Source: Acidimicrobiales bacterium (GTDB lineage: Bacteria; Actinomycetota; Acidimicrobiia; Acidimicrobiales; JAHEJN01). From it: a stretch of DNA of 55,702 nt. The notes below the pieces were generated by a model, which had not been told where the DNA came from, made no database searches, and saw only the letters and a list, made by a program, of their open reading frames with translations. The DNA is taken from contig JAHEJN010000013.1 of NCBI GenBank assembly GCA_024638845.1, forward strand, positions 1,272 to 56,973, given 5' to 3'. Positions 8,515 to 17,650 of the stretch are shown here, piece by piece; positions within the stretch are counted from its first letter, which is position 1, and the number at the start of each line of letters is the position of its first letter. The translations under genes and the position numbers were made by a program.

Positions 8515-8871
8515 ATGCCTCGTCGTCGACCCGGATCACTGCTCCCGCTGGAGGTCTCGATCCTCTCCGCGTGTCTCGACGCCGGCGAGGCCGGCTCGCA
8601 CGGTTTCGCGTTGGCCAGAGCCATCGCCGATGCGGGCGACACCCGTGAGCTGACCGCGACCGGAACTCTGTATCGAGCCCTCCATCGCCTCGATGAGGCC
8701 GGGCTGGTGGAGAACTGGTGGGAGGATCCCGACCGCGCGGCCGAGGCTGGCCGACCACGCCGACGCTGCTACCGCATCACCGGCGCCGGCACGACCGCGC
8801 TGGCGAACGCCCGCGCCGAGGCACCCGACACCGACGCGTTGACCGGCCTGGACTCGGGGTTCGCGACATGA
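8515..8871 (+). CDS. PadR-family transcriptional regulator (copy 1)
   Basis: The 118-residue protein has a winged helix with the PadR signature (TGTLYRALHRLDEAGLVENWWED near residues 43-65), then a basic wing (GRPRRRCYRIT) and a short C-terminal helix. It begins SLLPLEVSILSACLDAG. The ATG follows a leaderless promoter carrying a 12-bp palindrome. It overlaps the downstream membrane-protein gene by ATGA. A second PadR of exactly the same length, with the same promoter layout and partner type, lies at 23708-24064. It probably represses its own two-gene operon; the ligand is unknown. Confidence 0.9.
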   Translation: MPRRRPGSLLPLEVSILSACLDAGEAGSHGFALARAIADAGDTRELTATGTLYRALHRLDEAGLVENWWEDPDRAAEAGRPRRRCYRITGAGTTALANARAEAPDTDALTGLDSGFAT

Positions 8872-9515
8872 GCGAGGCTCCCGACGATCGCTCGACCCGG
8901 TTCACGCGCTGGTGGGTCTGCCGCTACACCTCGGGTCTCGGGCTCGGCCAGGTCGCCATGCGGCGGGCCGAGATCGACAGTGACCTCGCCGAACACCGAC
9001 GGGCCCGCGAGATCGACGGCTGGACACCCACCCAGATCGCCCGAGAGCGCCGGAAGCGACTGGTTCGGGGCATGGCCGCGGATGTGGGCTGGCGCCACGA
9101 CCTTCTCCGACCGCACACGAGGCGGGTTTGGCATGTGGCGATCACGTCCTTGACCGGCCTTGCTTCGTTCTTCCTTGCTGCGTTCCACTTTGCGTTTGCG
9201 GCGTTTCTGCTGGGCTCCACCTCGGTTGCGGACCAACGGTTCCTCGGTGGCCTCGCCGGCTACGAGGAGGAGGTCGGCCGGCCGATCGCCAGTCCTGTGG
9301 CCGCCACCGTCGTGGCCCTGCTCGGCGTTGTCCTGGTCTTCGCCGCCTTGGCCCGGCCGATCTCGCCCGTCGTGGCCAACATCGCCACCATCGGTATCGC
9401 TGCTTGGGCCGTGCTGTGGTTCTGGCTCGGCATGTGGCTCATCGGCCTCGTCGTCATCGTCGGCTCCACCGCCGACCTGATCACGCGAATGCCGGTAACG
9501 ACTCCACGGCAATGA
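8868..9515 (+). CDS. PadR-coupled integral membrane protein (copy 1)
   Basis: The 215-residue protein starts at ATG 8868 within the PadR stop (ATGA). The N-terminal 75 residues are soluble and charged (MRRAEIDSDLAEHRRAREI; RKRLVRGMAADVGWR), followed by about four helices from residue 80 on. The N-terminal 'EIDSDL... R(L/G)...ADxGWR' pattern is shared with the membrane protein partnered to the second PadR (22836-23711). The two are therefore related operons and not chance neighbours. I do not recognise a named function. A PadR-regulated efflux or membrane-stress role is a guess based on what PadR proteins usually control. Confidence 0.75.
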   Translation: MSEAPDDRSTRFTRWWVCRYTSGLGLGQVAMRRAEIDSDLAEHRRAREIDGWTPTQIARERRKRLVRGMAADVGWRHDLLRPHTRRVWHVAITSLTGLASFFLAAFHFAFAAFLLGSTSVADQRFLGGLAGYEEEVGRPIASPVAATVVALLGVVLVFAALARPISPVVANIATIGIAAWAVLWFWLGMWLIGLVVIVGSTADLITRMPVTTPRQ

Positions 9516-9775
9516 CATCCCCGTGGCCGCGTGCGGTCGCTGCGTTCATGCGCGTGCACGCCGGATCGCCTCGTATCCGCCAATCGTCGACCGGGCCATC
9601 CGGACCAGCGGCGCGGAATGGCTCACGACCCGTCGTCGGGTGCCATCCGGACTCCGAACCGGCGTGGCAACCCGGCAAAGAGCGCGTCCGGGCTCGCGGC
9701 CGCACTTCACAGCCCACGCTGTCGGGTTCGGCCCCGCGCGGGCTGCGTCGCGTCTTCGCGCCGACTATCGGCTGT

Positions 9776-10435
9776 TCATGACCTCCGACCGAACAGGTCG
9801 CCTTCTCTCGGGTGCTCGACCGTCGGCTCGAGCGGCGGCATCTCGTCGACCGCAGTGGTGGTGCCCTTCGGCGTCACCGTGCCCACGGGCAAGAGGGTGC
9901 GACCGGCGGAATCGTTCAGCACCTCGGCGGCAGCCAGGTAGATCGCCGACGATCCGCAGAAGATACCGAGGTAGCCGGCGACGTTGGTGATCGTCTCGGC
10001 GGTGAACCAGTCACCGACCGCCAGCAGCCAGAACGTCAGGGCCAGGCTTCCGAACACCACCTGCAGCGCCCGGTTCTTGTAGAGCGTTCCCACGAACATG
10101 TAGGCGGTGAAAAGCCCCCACATGAACAGGTACCAGCCCATGAAGGTGGTGTCGTGGCCGACGGTGAGGGTCTCGCTGCCGCCGGCAAGGATGATGTACA
10201 CGAGGGTGAGCCAGAACATGCCGTAGCTGACGAAAGCCGTCATACCGAAGGTGTTGCCCTTGCGGTACTCCAGGATTCCGGCAATCACCTGTGCGAGGCC
10301 GCCGTAGAAGATCGCCATGGCGATGATGAGGTCGTCGGTTTCGAAGAAGCCGGCGTTGTGGAAGCTGAGCAGCACGGTCGTCATACCGAAGCCCATCAGA
10401 CCCAGAGGCGCCGGGTTCGCTCGCGGGTCGGTCAT
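9776..10435 (-). CDS. satP: Acetate uptake transporter, SatP/GPR1-FUN34-YaaH family
   Basis: The 219-residue protein carries the family signature NPAPLGLMGFGMTT at residues 7-20 and six helices. Several loops are typical (FYGGLAQVIAGILEYRKGNTFG; GLFTAYMFVGTLYKNRALQ). The family moves acetate or succinate, with protons, as hexameric channels. A C-terminal tail of about 40 hydrophilic residues is extra. The start ATG at 10435 has GGAAGG/AAAGG upstream. It lies behind the GNAT gene on the same strand, with a 75-bp gap that may hold its own promoter. The 260 bases downstream (9516-9775) contain no convincing gene or RNA. Confidence 0.9.
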   Translation of the reverse strand: MTDPRANPAPLGLMGFGMTTVLLSFHNAGFFETDDLIIAMAIFYGGLAQVIAGILEYRKGNTFGMTAFVSYGMFWLTLVYIILAGGSETLTVGHDTTFMGWYLFMWGLFTAYMFVGTLYKNRALQVVFGSLALTFWLLAVGDWFTAETITNVAGYLGIFCGSSAIYLAAAEVLNDSAGRTLLPVGTVTPKGTTTAVDEMPPLEPTVEHPREGDLFGRRS

Positions 10436-10510
10436 GGCACCTTTCCTTCCATCCGCTTGTGCGTGCTTTCACAATGGACGCAACCTACCCACCACCGCCA
10501 GAGAACAAGG

Positions 10511-11338
10511 TCACTCCCGCGCGGTAGGGGTGAGGTTCATCCGGAAGATCCGATGTCGCGAGCGGAAGCCGGCCCGGCGGATCACCTTCTGTGCCGCGTG
10601 ATTGTCGGGTTCGGTCGAACAGAGCGGCGTGAGAGTATCGCGCTCGCACAGCCCGACGAGGGTGTTCATCAGCAGAGAACCCAGGCCCTGGTTCCGATGC
10701 GAGAGGCCGACGATGATGCCGAGGTGGCCATGCCCGGGCGACCGCCGATCGATCCGGCGTTCGCCGATGCCGACGATCTGGCCATTGTCCTCGTGCAGGA
10801 AGAGCTCGTTGCGATCGATGCGCTCGGCGACGTAGCCGTCGAGCCACTGTGCCGGTGCCTCGGTAGCAGAACGGGTGAAGGCCACGGCCGCGTCATGATC
10901 GGTGTCGACGCCTCGTCGAAGATCCGAGAGCGAGCCCCCCTCCGGTCCGGTCTCGTGCTGGTAGACGAACGCGACCGTGTTGGCACTCCGGCACCGGGGC
11001 ACTGCCACGGATAGGAGTCCAGGATCGGCCGTGGCGACGACGACGGTGTTGATGCCACGTTGCTCGATCAGAGCCCGGAAACACCGGTCGGCCCGATCAT
11101 CGAACTCGCTGCGGACAAAGAAACGGTGGAGCTCGCCCGCCTGGTCGATCGAGGCACAGCCCACCGCAGGACCATCACCGATCACGATGGCCAATGGTTC
11201 GGCGTCGTCGGCGAACGCAGACCACATGTCGTCGAGGGGCGCAGACAGCGTGTGGTGATAGGCAGCAGAGAGCTCGTCGTAGGCCTGCCGACCATCGGCT
11301 CCGGCGACGAAGTGAACCGGTGGTTCGTTGTCGGTCAT
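10511..11338 (-). CDS. GNAT-family N-acetyltransferase
   Basis: The 275-residue protein has its acetyl-CoA motif at GIIVGLSHRNQGLGSLLM (about residues 215-232, Q/R-x-x-G-x-G/A), followed by ERDTLTPLCSTEPDNHAAQ, the usual motif B with an Asn before an alpha helix. The N-terminal ~130 residues are less conserved and may be a second, degenerate GNAT-like half. ATG 11338 (MTDNEPPVHF) is chosen over an upstream in-frame extension that looks non-coding. The substrate is unknown. Confidence 0.8.
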   Translation of the reverse strand: MTDNEPPVHFVAGADGRQAYDELSAAYHHTLSAPLDDMWSAFADDAEPLAIVIGDGPAVGCASIDQAGELHRFFVRSEFDDRADRCFRALIEQRGINTVVVATADPGLLSVAVPRCRSANTVAFVYQHETGPEGGSLSDLRRGVDTDHDAAVAFTRSATEAPAQWLDGYVAERIDRNELFLHEDNGQIVGIGERRIDRRSPGHGHLGIIVGLSHRNQGLGSLLMNTLVGLCERDTLTPLCSTEPDNHAAQKVIRRAGFRSRHRIFRMNLTPTARE

Positions 11339-11384
11339 GGTCCCAGTGTGGGGTCCATGTCGGTCAGGTGGCACCACCGACTCG

Positions 11385-12461
11385 CTACGGCGCAGCCTCG
11401 TCGAGAACCGACCGATACACCTCGAGGTATCGATCAACCATCCCCGACAGACTGAACCGGTTGACGGCCGATGCGCGGATCAGTTCGCGGTCGATGGCGC
11501 CGGCGAGTGCAACAGCGCCGGTGGCCTCGTCCGGGTCGGCGACCAGGAACCCGGTCGTTGCGTGGTCGATGAGCTCGGCCATGGATCCTCGGTCGTAGGC
11601 GATGACCGGTGTCCCGCAGGCCATGGCCTCGACCACGCTGTAGCCGAAGGGCTCATCGAAGTCGATCAGATGCAGGAGGGCATGTGCGGCTCCGAGGACC
11701 TCAGCCCGGCTACTCGCATCCACTGGCCCAACGAAGCGGACGAGCTCATCGTCGATGTGCGGCTCGACTTCTTCGCGGTAGTAGGTCTCGTCCTGGATGA
11801 TGCCGGCGATCACCAGACGCCGGCCCGCTCGACGTGCGACCTCGATGGCGTGGGCCGTGCCCTTGTCGGGGTGGATCCGCCCGAAGAAGAGCAGATGATC
11901 ACCAGGATCAGGGTGCACCGCGAAGGAATCCACATCGATGCCATGGTGAATCGTGGCGGCGTACCGCAACGCAGGATGCCGGTCGGCCTTGCTGATGGCC
12001 ACGTAGGTGTTGGTCGCGTTGTAACGCTCGTACACGGGAACGATGCTCGGTGAAGAAAACCCGTGGATGGTCGTCACGACGGGAGTTCGGACCAGGCGGC
12101 TGTAGGTGAGGGGTAGGAAGTCGAAGCCGTTGTGGATGATGTCGAATTCCTCGGCATGCTCGAAGACCTCGGCGATGTGGGTGCACTCGGCGACCTTCGG
12201 CTCGATCTCGTCGCCTTCGGACCACCCGTGCAACGCGGTTGCCACGAGCTTCGCGGTGGTGACGGAGTCCGCCGTGGCGAACAACGTCACGTCATGGCCG
12301 CGATCCACGAGGCCCTCGGTCAGCAGCGACGCGAAGAGCTCCCACGGGCCGTAGTGGCGCGGCGGCGTCCGCCATGCGATCGGCGCGAGGACCGCGATGC
12401 GAAGCGGGCGAGGCGCAACCTGAGACTGTCCGGAAGGAGCGACGATCGCAACGGTACCCAT
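11385..12461 (-). CDS. GT4-type glycosyltransferase
   Basis: The 358-residue two-Rossmann (GT-B) protein begins MGTVAIVAPSGQSQ and then has the donor-lobe start IAVLAPIAWRTPPRHYGPWE. The C-lobe has LLFFGRIHPDKGTAHAIEVARRAG and the GT4 signature DFDEPFGYSVVEAMACGTPVIAYDRGSMAE (E-x7-E type, about residues 285-315). It should move a sugar from a nucleotide donor with retention. There is no signal peptide. It diverges from a second glycosyltransferase at 12599 and belongs to the glycan cluster with GH130 and GH-A enzymes. An in-frame upstream region to 12596 looks non-coding. Confidence 0.88.
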   Translation of the reverse strand: MGTVAIVAPSGQSQVAPRPLRIAVLAPIAWRTPPRHYGPWELFASLLTEGLVDRGHDVTLFATADSVTTAKLVATALHGWSEGDEIEPKVAECTHIAEVFEHAEEFDIIHNGFDFLPLTYSRLVRTPVVTTIHGFSSPSIVPVYERYNATNTYVAISKADRHPALRYAATIHHGIDVDSFAVHPDPGDHLLFFGRIHPDKGTAHAIEVARRAGRRLVIAGIIQDETYYREEVEPHIDDELVRFVGPVDASSRAEVLGAAHALLHLIDFDEPFGYSVVEAMACGTPVIAYDRGSMAELIDHATTGFLVADPDEATGAVALAGAIDRELIRASAVNRFSLSGMVDRYLEVYRSVLDEAAP

Positions 12462-12598
12462 GGCCGATCCGGAATCGTTCGCGGTACGATGAAGGTCGTA
12501 CTCGGCAGAGAGCGCCTCGCCTGGGCTGGACGCCCACCACGGCTTGTCACCCTGGCACAGGTCCGACGCCTCGACCGAGCCGAACTCGGAGTTCACAC

Positions 12599-13777
12599 AT
12601 GCCCAGCTCTGCCCCCGCCCTCCCGACTCGCGACGCAGCTGACCGCGTCACCCGCCGATTCGGCATCTTGTCGACATTCCCGCCGACCGAATGCGGGATC
12701 GCCACGTTCTCCGCCGCGCTGGCTGCTGGCATCATCGCCAACGGCGGCAGTGTCGACGTGGTGCGCTGCGATGTCGCGCCGAAGCTGGAGGATGCTTCAG
12801 TGGCCGGCACGCTCGAGGACGACCTCCGGGGTCGTCTTCCCGAGGGCGTCGATGTCCTCAACGGCACCGATGTAGCGATCGTTCAACACGAGTACGGCCT
12901 CTATGACGGAGCCGACGGTGCTGCGATCCTCGACATCCTCGACGATGTCGTCGTACCAATGGTGGTGGTCGCCCACACCGTGGTCAGCGAGCCAACTGTC
13001 AACCAGACGCTCGTACTCGAAGGCGTCTGCGACGCAGCAGACATCGTTGTCGTGATGACGGAAACCGCCCGGAGCCGACTCGTGACCGGATTCGATGTCG
13101 ACGCTTCGAAAGTGGTCGTCATCCCCCATGGCGCGGCGACGCCAGCCGCCGGGCGGCCGACCGCCGGCGAACGAGCGCGACGGCAAGAGCCGCGACTACT
13201 CACCTGGGGCCTCCTCGGCCCGGGGAAGGGCATCGAGTGGGCCATCGACGCCATGAGCCAGCTGACCGATCTGCGTCCGCGATACATCGTTGCCGGCGCC
13301 ACTCACCCGAAGGTTCTGACCCACTCCGGTGAGTCCTACCGCCAGATGTTGATCCAACGGGCCGCGACCTCAGCCGCTGCGCCCTTGGTGTCCTTCGACG
13401 ACACCTATCGAGACCTCGCCTCGCTCACTGACCTGATTCGCGCCGCTGACCTCATCGTCCTCCCCTACGACTCCAAGGACCAGGTCACCTCAGGGGTTCT
13501 GGTCGACGCAGTGGCTGCCGGCCGTCCGGTCGTTTCTACCGCATTTCCGCACGCCGTCGAACTGCTTCGCAGCGGCGCCGGGTTGGTCGTCCCGCAACGA
13601 GACCCCGTGGCCCTGGCCGCGGCAATCCGGTCGGTGCTCACGGACCCGGAGCGGCTTGCATCAATGGCCGCTGAGGCCCGACGGCTGGCGCCCGACCTGT
13701 CCTGGACTGCGGTGGCCCGCCGATACGACACGCTCGCAGAGCAGCTCATCGCAAGGCGACAATCGGCCCGAGCGTGA
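12599..13777 (+). CDS. Glycosyltransferase (GT4-like), first gene of glycan operon
   Basis: The 392-residue GT-B protein has an N-lobe opening RFGILSTFPPTECGIATFSAALA. QHEYGLYDGADG (about residues 98-109) and VVAHTV fit the acceptor lobe. In the C-lobe, LLTWGLLGPGKGIEWAI is the donor loop and VTSGVLVDAVAAGRPVVSTAFPH the helix usually holding the phosphate-binding residues. The canonical EGFG glutamate motif is replaced by the KDQVTSGVLVDAV stretch, as in a subgroup found with mannoside genes. Start ATG 12599. Its stop overlaps the next gene by GTGA. Confidence 0.8.
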   Translation: MPSSAPALPTRDAADRVTRRFGILSTFPPTECGIATFSAALAAGIIANGGSVDVVRCDVAPKLEDASVAGTLEDDLRGRLPEGVDVLNGTDVAIVQHEYGLYDGADGAAILDILDDVVVPMVVVAHTVVSEPTVNQTLVLEGVCDAADIVVVMTETARSRLVTGFDVDASKVVVIPHGAATPAAGRPTAGERARRQEPRLLTWGLLGPGKGIEWAIDAMSQLTDLRPRYIVAGATHPKVLTHSGESYRQMLIQRAATSAAAPLVSFDDTYRDLASLTDLIRAADLIVLPYDSKDQVTSGVLVDAVAAGRPVVSTAFPHAVELLRSGAGLVVPQRDPVALAAAIRSVLTDPERLASMAAEARRLAPDLSWTAVARRYDTLAEQLIARRQSARA

Positions 13778-14784
13778 ATGCACCGTCGTTCGACCACCTC
13801 CTCGCCCTCAGTGACCAGATCGGCATCTTCGAACATGCCGATCACACCAACCCCCGCCGAGAACACGGCTACTGCACTGACGATGTAGCCCGTCTGCTGA
13901 TCGTGATCGCCCGCGAGCCGGAGCCCAGTCCAGTGGTACGCGAGCTCGGGCGGGCGGCCTTCCGGTTCCTCGCCGAGGCGCAGGGCGCCGACGGCAAGAT
14001 ACGCAACCGGCGGACCGCGAGCGGCCGTTGGCAAGGCGAGCGCACGGTCGAGGACTGTTGGGGTCGCAGCCTTTGGGCCTTCGGAACCGCGGCGCGTCGC
14101 TTCCCGGAGCCCTGGTTGCGAGAGAGTGCCTTGGCCTACTTCGAGCGCAGCGCGCATCCGCGATCCCCCTGGGCGCGATCGATGGCGTTCGCCGCGCTCG
14201 GAGCCGTTGAGATGCTAAGGGTCGACCCCGGTCACCGTCGCGCCCGGCTGCTGCTCTTCGACACTGTCGCCGCGATCGGTCCGCCGGCTCAGGACCCGCG
14301 GTGGCCGTGGCCCGAGCCTCGACTCAGCTACGCCAACGCGGCTCTCGCCGAGGCCAAGCTCGCGGCCGGTCATCTCCTCGGGCTCTCCGACGTCACTGCC
14401 GATGGGCTCACCATGCTGAGATGGCTCCTCGACCGCGAGACGGTCGACGGACACCTCTCCCCTACGCCGGTCGGGGGCGCCGGCCCCGATCAGCGTGCGC
14501 CGGCCTTCGACCAACAACCGATCGAAGTTGCCGCCATGGCCGATGCCTGCCAACGGGCCTTCGAGGTGACCGGCGACGAAGACTGGCTGTCCGGCGTCGC
14601 CATGGCCGCGAACTGGTTCGCCGGCGACAACGATGCAGGTGCCCCGATGTGGGATCCCGAGTCGGGCGGCGGCTACGACGGGTTGCACGCTTGGGGTCCC
14701 AACCTCAACCAGGGGGCCGAGTCGACGCTTGCCCTCGTCTCGACCCTCCAGCACGGCCGCCATCTCACATCAGTGACCCGATGA
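13774..14784 (+). CDS. (alpha/alpha)-barrel glycosidase-like protein of the glycan operon
   Basis: The 336-residue protein starts at GTG 13774 inside the previous stop. It shows alternating helix pairs with aromatic and acidic turns (YCTDDVARLLIV, EDCWGRSLWAFG, PWPEPRLSYANAALAEA, AFDQQPIEVAAMADAC, GYDGLHAWGPNLNQGAEST), as in six-hairpin glycoside hydrolases and related lyases. Conserved pairs such as CTDD and FDQQPIE are plausible catalytic acids, but I cannot assign a GH family. No signal peptide is seen, so it is cytoplasmic. It is usually annotated as a glycosyltransferase partner. It overlaps the GH-A gene by ATGA. Confidence 0.65.
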   Translation: MNAPSFDHLLALSDQIGIFEHADHTNPRREHGYCTDDVARLLIVIAREPEPSPVVRELGRAAFRFLAEAQGADGKIRNRRTASGRWQGERTVEDCWGRSLWAFGTAARRFPEPWLRESALAYFERSAHPRSPWARSMAFAALGAVEMLRVDPGHRRARLLLFDTVAAIGPPAQDPRWPWPEPRLSYANAALAEAKLAAGHLLGLSDVTADGLTMLRWLLDRETVDGHLSPTPVGGAGPDQRAPAFDQQPIEVAAMADACQRAFEVTGDEDWLSGVAMAANWFAGDNDAGAPMWDPESGGGYDGLHAWGPNLNQGAESTLALVSTLQHGRHLTSVTR

Positions 14785-16043
14785 CGACGGAGCGATCCGG
14801 CCAGTCGCTCCCCTCACCGGTGAAATCCCATGGAAGCAGGGGCGCTGAGGGCTTTCGCGTCGGGGTGAACTACTGGCCGGCTCGCACCGCGATGCGGTGG
14901 TGGACCGACTTCGACGCGGTGGAGGTAGCCGACGATCTCGCCCGAATAGCCGGGGCGGGACTCGACTCGATCAGGATCTTCCTGACCTGGGAGGACTTCC
15001 AGCCGACGCCCGACACCGTGAGCACCGGAATGCTCGACAAGCTGATCACGGTCGCAGATCTGACCGCGGACGTGGGTTTGAGGCTGATGCCCACGCTCTT
15101 CACGGGGCACATGAGCGGCGTGAACTGGATTCCGGACTGGGCGCTCGGTTCGCTCGCGTCGGGACCGCGTTTTCGGGTGGTGTCGGCCGGCTCGGTCTCT
15201 CGGCGGGACGTGCGCAGTTGGTTCGACGACTCCGAGATCGCCGCCGCCCAGGGGCGGCTGGCCCGCAGCAGCGCCGAAGCGTTGGCCGGACATCCGGCTT
15301 TGTGGGCGTGGGATCTCGGGAACGAGAACTCGAACTGCGTCATCCCGACCGGGCGAACCGCGGGCCTGAGTTGGCTCGACCGGATGACGGGCGCGATTCG
15401 TGAAGCTGACCCTTCCGTCGCGGTCACCATTGGACTCCACATGGAGGATCTCGAAGAGGATCGCAAGCTCGGTCCAGCCGAAGCGGCGACCGTGTGCGAC
15501 TTCTTGACGATGCACGGCTATCCGATCTATGCGCCCTGGGCGGCCGGTCCCACCGACGAACATCTCCTGGGTTTCTTGACCGCAGTCACCAGTTGGCTCG
15601 GCAATGGAGCCGATGTGTTGTTCTCCGAGTTCGGCCTGCCGACCTCGATCGAATCGAGCCACCGCGATGGCGAATCCATGTTGGTGGACGAACAGACCGC
15701 GGCTGACTACACGGATCGCGCCTTGCGGGGCTTGCGTCTCGCCGGTGCGACTGGAGCGATGCTGTGGTGCGCCAACGACTACATTCCCGCCATCTGGAAC
15801 GATCCGCCCCTCGATGAGGCAACCCATGAACGGTCCTTCGGGCTGTGGCGCTCCGACGGCTCACCGAAGCCGTCCGTCGATGTCGTTGCGGCCCACCGTG
15901 GGCTAGAGGTCCTGGCCGCCCTCACAGATCGCCCGTGGATCGACATCGAACCCCGAGAGTTCTACACCGGCCGCCGATCCCACCTTCCCCGCCTGTACCA
16001 GCAGTACCGTGTCGGGCTTGCTCTCACGCCGTCAGACGATTGA
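14781..16043 (+). CDS. Clan GH-A (GH5-like) glycoside hydrolase, cytoplasmic
   Basis: The 420-residue TIM barrel has both clan GH-A acids: the acid/base in WAWDLGNENSN (about residues 174-184) and the nucleophile in VLFSEFGLPTS (about 281-291). The sequence also has GVNYWPARTAMRWW and IRIFLTWEDFQP typical of beta-mannanase/GH5-like enzymes. It has no secretion signal, so any substrate must be inside the cell. The ATG overlaps the preceding stop. Its 3' end runs 20 bases past the stop of the opposing GH130 gene. The enzyme probably hydrolyses a mannose-containing oligosaccharide; specificity is inferred from the neighbours only. Confidence 0.82.
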   Translation: MTTERSGQSLPSPVKSHGSRGAEGFRVGVNYWPARTAMRWWTDFDAVEVADDLARIAGAGLDSIRIFLTWEDFQPTPDTVSTGMLDKLITVADLTADVGLRLMPTLFTGHMSGVNWIPDWALGSLASGPRFRVVSAGSVSRRDVRSWFDDSEIAAAQGRLARSSAEALAGHPALWAWDLGNENSNCVIPTGRTAGLSWLDRMTGAIREADPSVAVTIGLHMEDLEEDRKLGPAEAATVCDFLTMHGYPIYAPWAAGPTDEHLLGFLTAVTSWLGNGADVLFSEFGLPTSIESSHRDGESMLVDEQTAADYTDRALRGLRLAGATGAMLWCANDYIPAIWNDPPLDEATHERSFGLWRSDGSPKPSVDVVAAHRGLEVLAALTDRPWIDIEPREFYTGRRSHLPRLYQQYRVGLALTPSDD

Positions 16044-17496
16044 GGAGGTCCTCCATCTTGACCGTGGCGATGCTGGCACCCATATCGGCGAATCCGTAGG
16101 GCAGAACCAGGTGATCGCCATGGATGATGCTGCCGCACGAATAGACCACGTTGGGCACGTACCCCTCGCGTTCGTGGGTGGCCGGTTCGAGGAGCGGCTC
16201 CTTCAGGTGACCGATCACGCGACACGGGTCATCGAGGTCGAGCAACAACGCACCGAGGGTGTAGCGGCGGAAGGGGCCGACCCCATGGGTGATCACCAGC
16301 CAGCCGGCCTCGGTCTCGATCGGCGAACCGCAATTGCCCAGCTGCATGAGCTCCCAAGGACGCTCTGGCTCCTGGATCTTCTCGGTCTCGCTCCAGACCC
16401 GGACATCGGACGACGTCATCAGGAAGTTGTTCACATTGTCGTGCCGACCCAGCGCCATGAACTGGCCGTCGAGCTTCCTCGGGAACAAGGCGATGCCCTT
16501 GTTCTGCGCGCACTCCCCGCTCAGCGTGGCGACCCGGAACGAGAGAAAATCGGTGGTCTCCAACAGCTGCGGAAGGATCTTGTAGCCGTCGAACGCCGTG
16601 TAGGTGGCGTAGTACACGACCCGGCCGTCGTCGTGCACGAAACGCACGAGACGGGCATCCTCCATACCGTGGCTCTCCGTTGGTCCGCGCGGGAAGATCA
16701 CCCGCTCCGAGAGCTCCGTGGAGTCTGCGAACGACAGCCGGTAATTGGACGACGCCAACCAGTGCAGAATGCGGGTGGTCTCGAAGGCAATCGTGCGCTC
16801 GACGCCTTGTGCGTCGAGCGCCAGGATCGCCGCCTCCAGGTCCGGCATCGTGAACTGCGGGCCGAGGGCGCCGAGTACCTGGTGGACAATGTCGTTGAAC
16901 GCATCGAGATCGCCGAGCTTCGACGCGAAGAACCCCTTGTCGTACGTGGCCTCGGTGCGACGACCGGTCACCGCGTGACGACTCGGCTCGTCGAGCACGA
17001 TCTCGTGGTCGACGTCGATGACACCCGACCGGAACTCGATCGAGGAGATGTGACCCTCGCCAACGGCCCGCAGGCTCATGATGAACCGGCTCTCGCCATC
17101 TCGCAGGCCCGACTGATCCGGGGCCAGGACCATCGAAGGATTCCCGAGCGCCGCAGCCTCGATCGAGTACTCATGGGTGAAGTACGCACCGATCAGGAGT
17201 CGCCGGGCGGGCGAGAGACCCTCGGGGTGCTCCAGCCGACCGACCAGCAGAGCAACGCTGGTCTCGAGCGCCGCCTCGAGATCGCGGTGCCGGCCCGCGA
17301 ACTCCTCGAGAGCCGCCTCCAGCGTCGTCGTGACCTGGGCCTCCGGCATGGCCAGAATGCGCTGCAATACGACCTCGATGCGCGAGGATCCGTCAGGGAA
17401 GACCTCCTCACCCGGCAGGAACGGCTTGGTTATCACCCGGGTCGGATCGGGCGCCAGCCTCACGGCGTCGCAGCGTGTCACAGGAAGCGCACTCAA
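16024..17496 (-). CDS. Long GH130-type glycoside phosphorylase
   Basis: The C-terminal ~330 residues form a five-bladed propeller of GH130 type. Motifs are GMEDARLVRF (the Asp-bearing blade), YYATYTAFDG, NVNNFLMTSSD, GNCGSPIETEAGWLVITHGVG and LPYGFADMG near the end. The N-terminal ~150 residues are helical and extra. There is no ATG near the front. I choose TTG 17496, preceded by GGGGGA eight bases upstream; GTG 17481 (MTRCDAV) is the alternative. GH130 enzymes phosphorolyse beta-mannosides to mannose-1-phosphate. Cytoplasmic, and paired divergently with the shorter GH130 gene at 17651. Confidence 0.8.
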   Translation of the reverse strand: MSALPVTRCDAVRLAPDPTRVITKPFLPGEEVFPDGSSRIEVVLQRILAMPEAQVTTTLEAALEEFAGRHRDLEAALETSVALLVGRLEHPEGLSPARRLLIGAYFTHEYSIEAAALGNPSMVLAPDQSGLRDGESRFIMSLRAVGEGHISSIEFRSGVIDVDHEIVLDEPSRHAVTGRRTEATYDKGFFASKLGDLDAFNDIVHQVLGALGPQFTMPDLEAAILALDAQGVERTIAFETTRILHWLASSNYRLSFADSTELSERVIFPRGPTESHGMEDARLVRFVHDDGRVVYYATYTAFDGYKILPQLLETTDFLSFRVATLSGECAQNKGIALFPRKLDGQFMALGRHDNVNNFLMTSSDVRVWSETEKIQEPERPWELMQLGNCGSPIETEAGWLVITHGVGPFRRYTLGALLLDLDDPCRVIGHLKEPLLEPATHEREGYVPNVVYSCGSIIHGDHLVLPYGFADMGASIATVKMEDLLNRLTA

Positions 17497-17544
17497 TTGG
17501 ATGGTCCCCCGGTCGAAGGTCGGCTTTCGTTCCGATCGGACACA

Positions 17545-17563
17545 ACGGTGATTTCTTAACCGT
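17545..17563. promoter_or_regulatory. Inverted repeat between the two GH130 genes
   Basis: ACGGT and ACCGT arms flank nine AT-rich bases in the 154-bp region separating the divergent GH130 genes. It could be a shared operator. The arms are short, so support is weak. Confidence 0.25.
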
Positions 17564-17650
17564 ATCGGTGAGGCGAAGTGCTGTGGGTGATGCCGAGAAG
17601 CGTGCGCAGTGCCCACTGCCGTACTGTGGTGAGTGAGGGAAGGAGCGACG

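Noticed and set aside
9516-9775. Search for a small gene or RNA between the PadR partner and the acetate transporter
   Set aside because: No frame has natural composition or a ribosome site, and no tRNA-like cloverleaf or strong hairpin was found.
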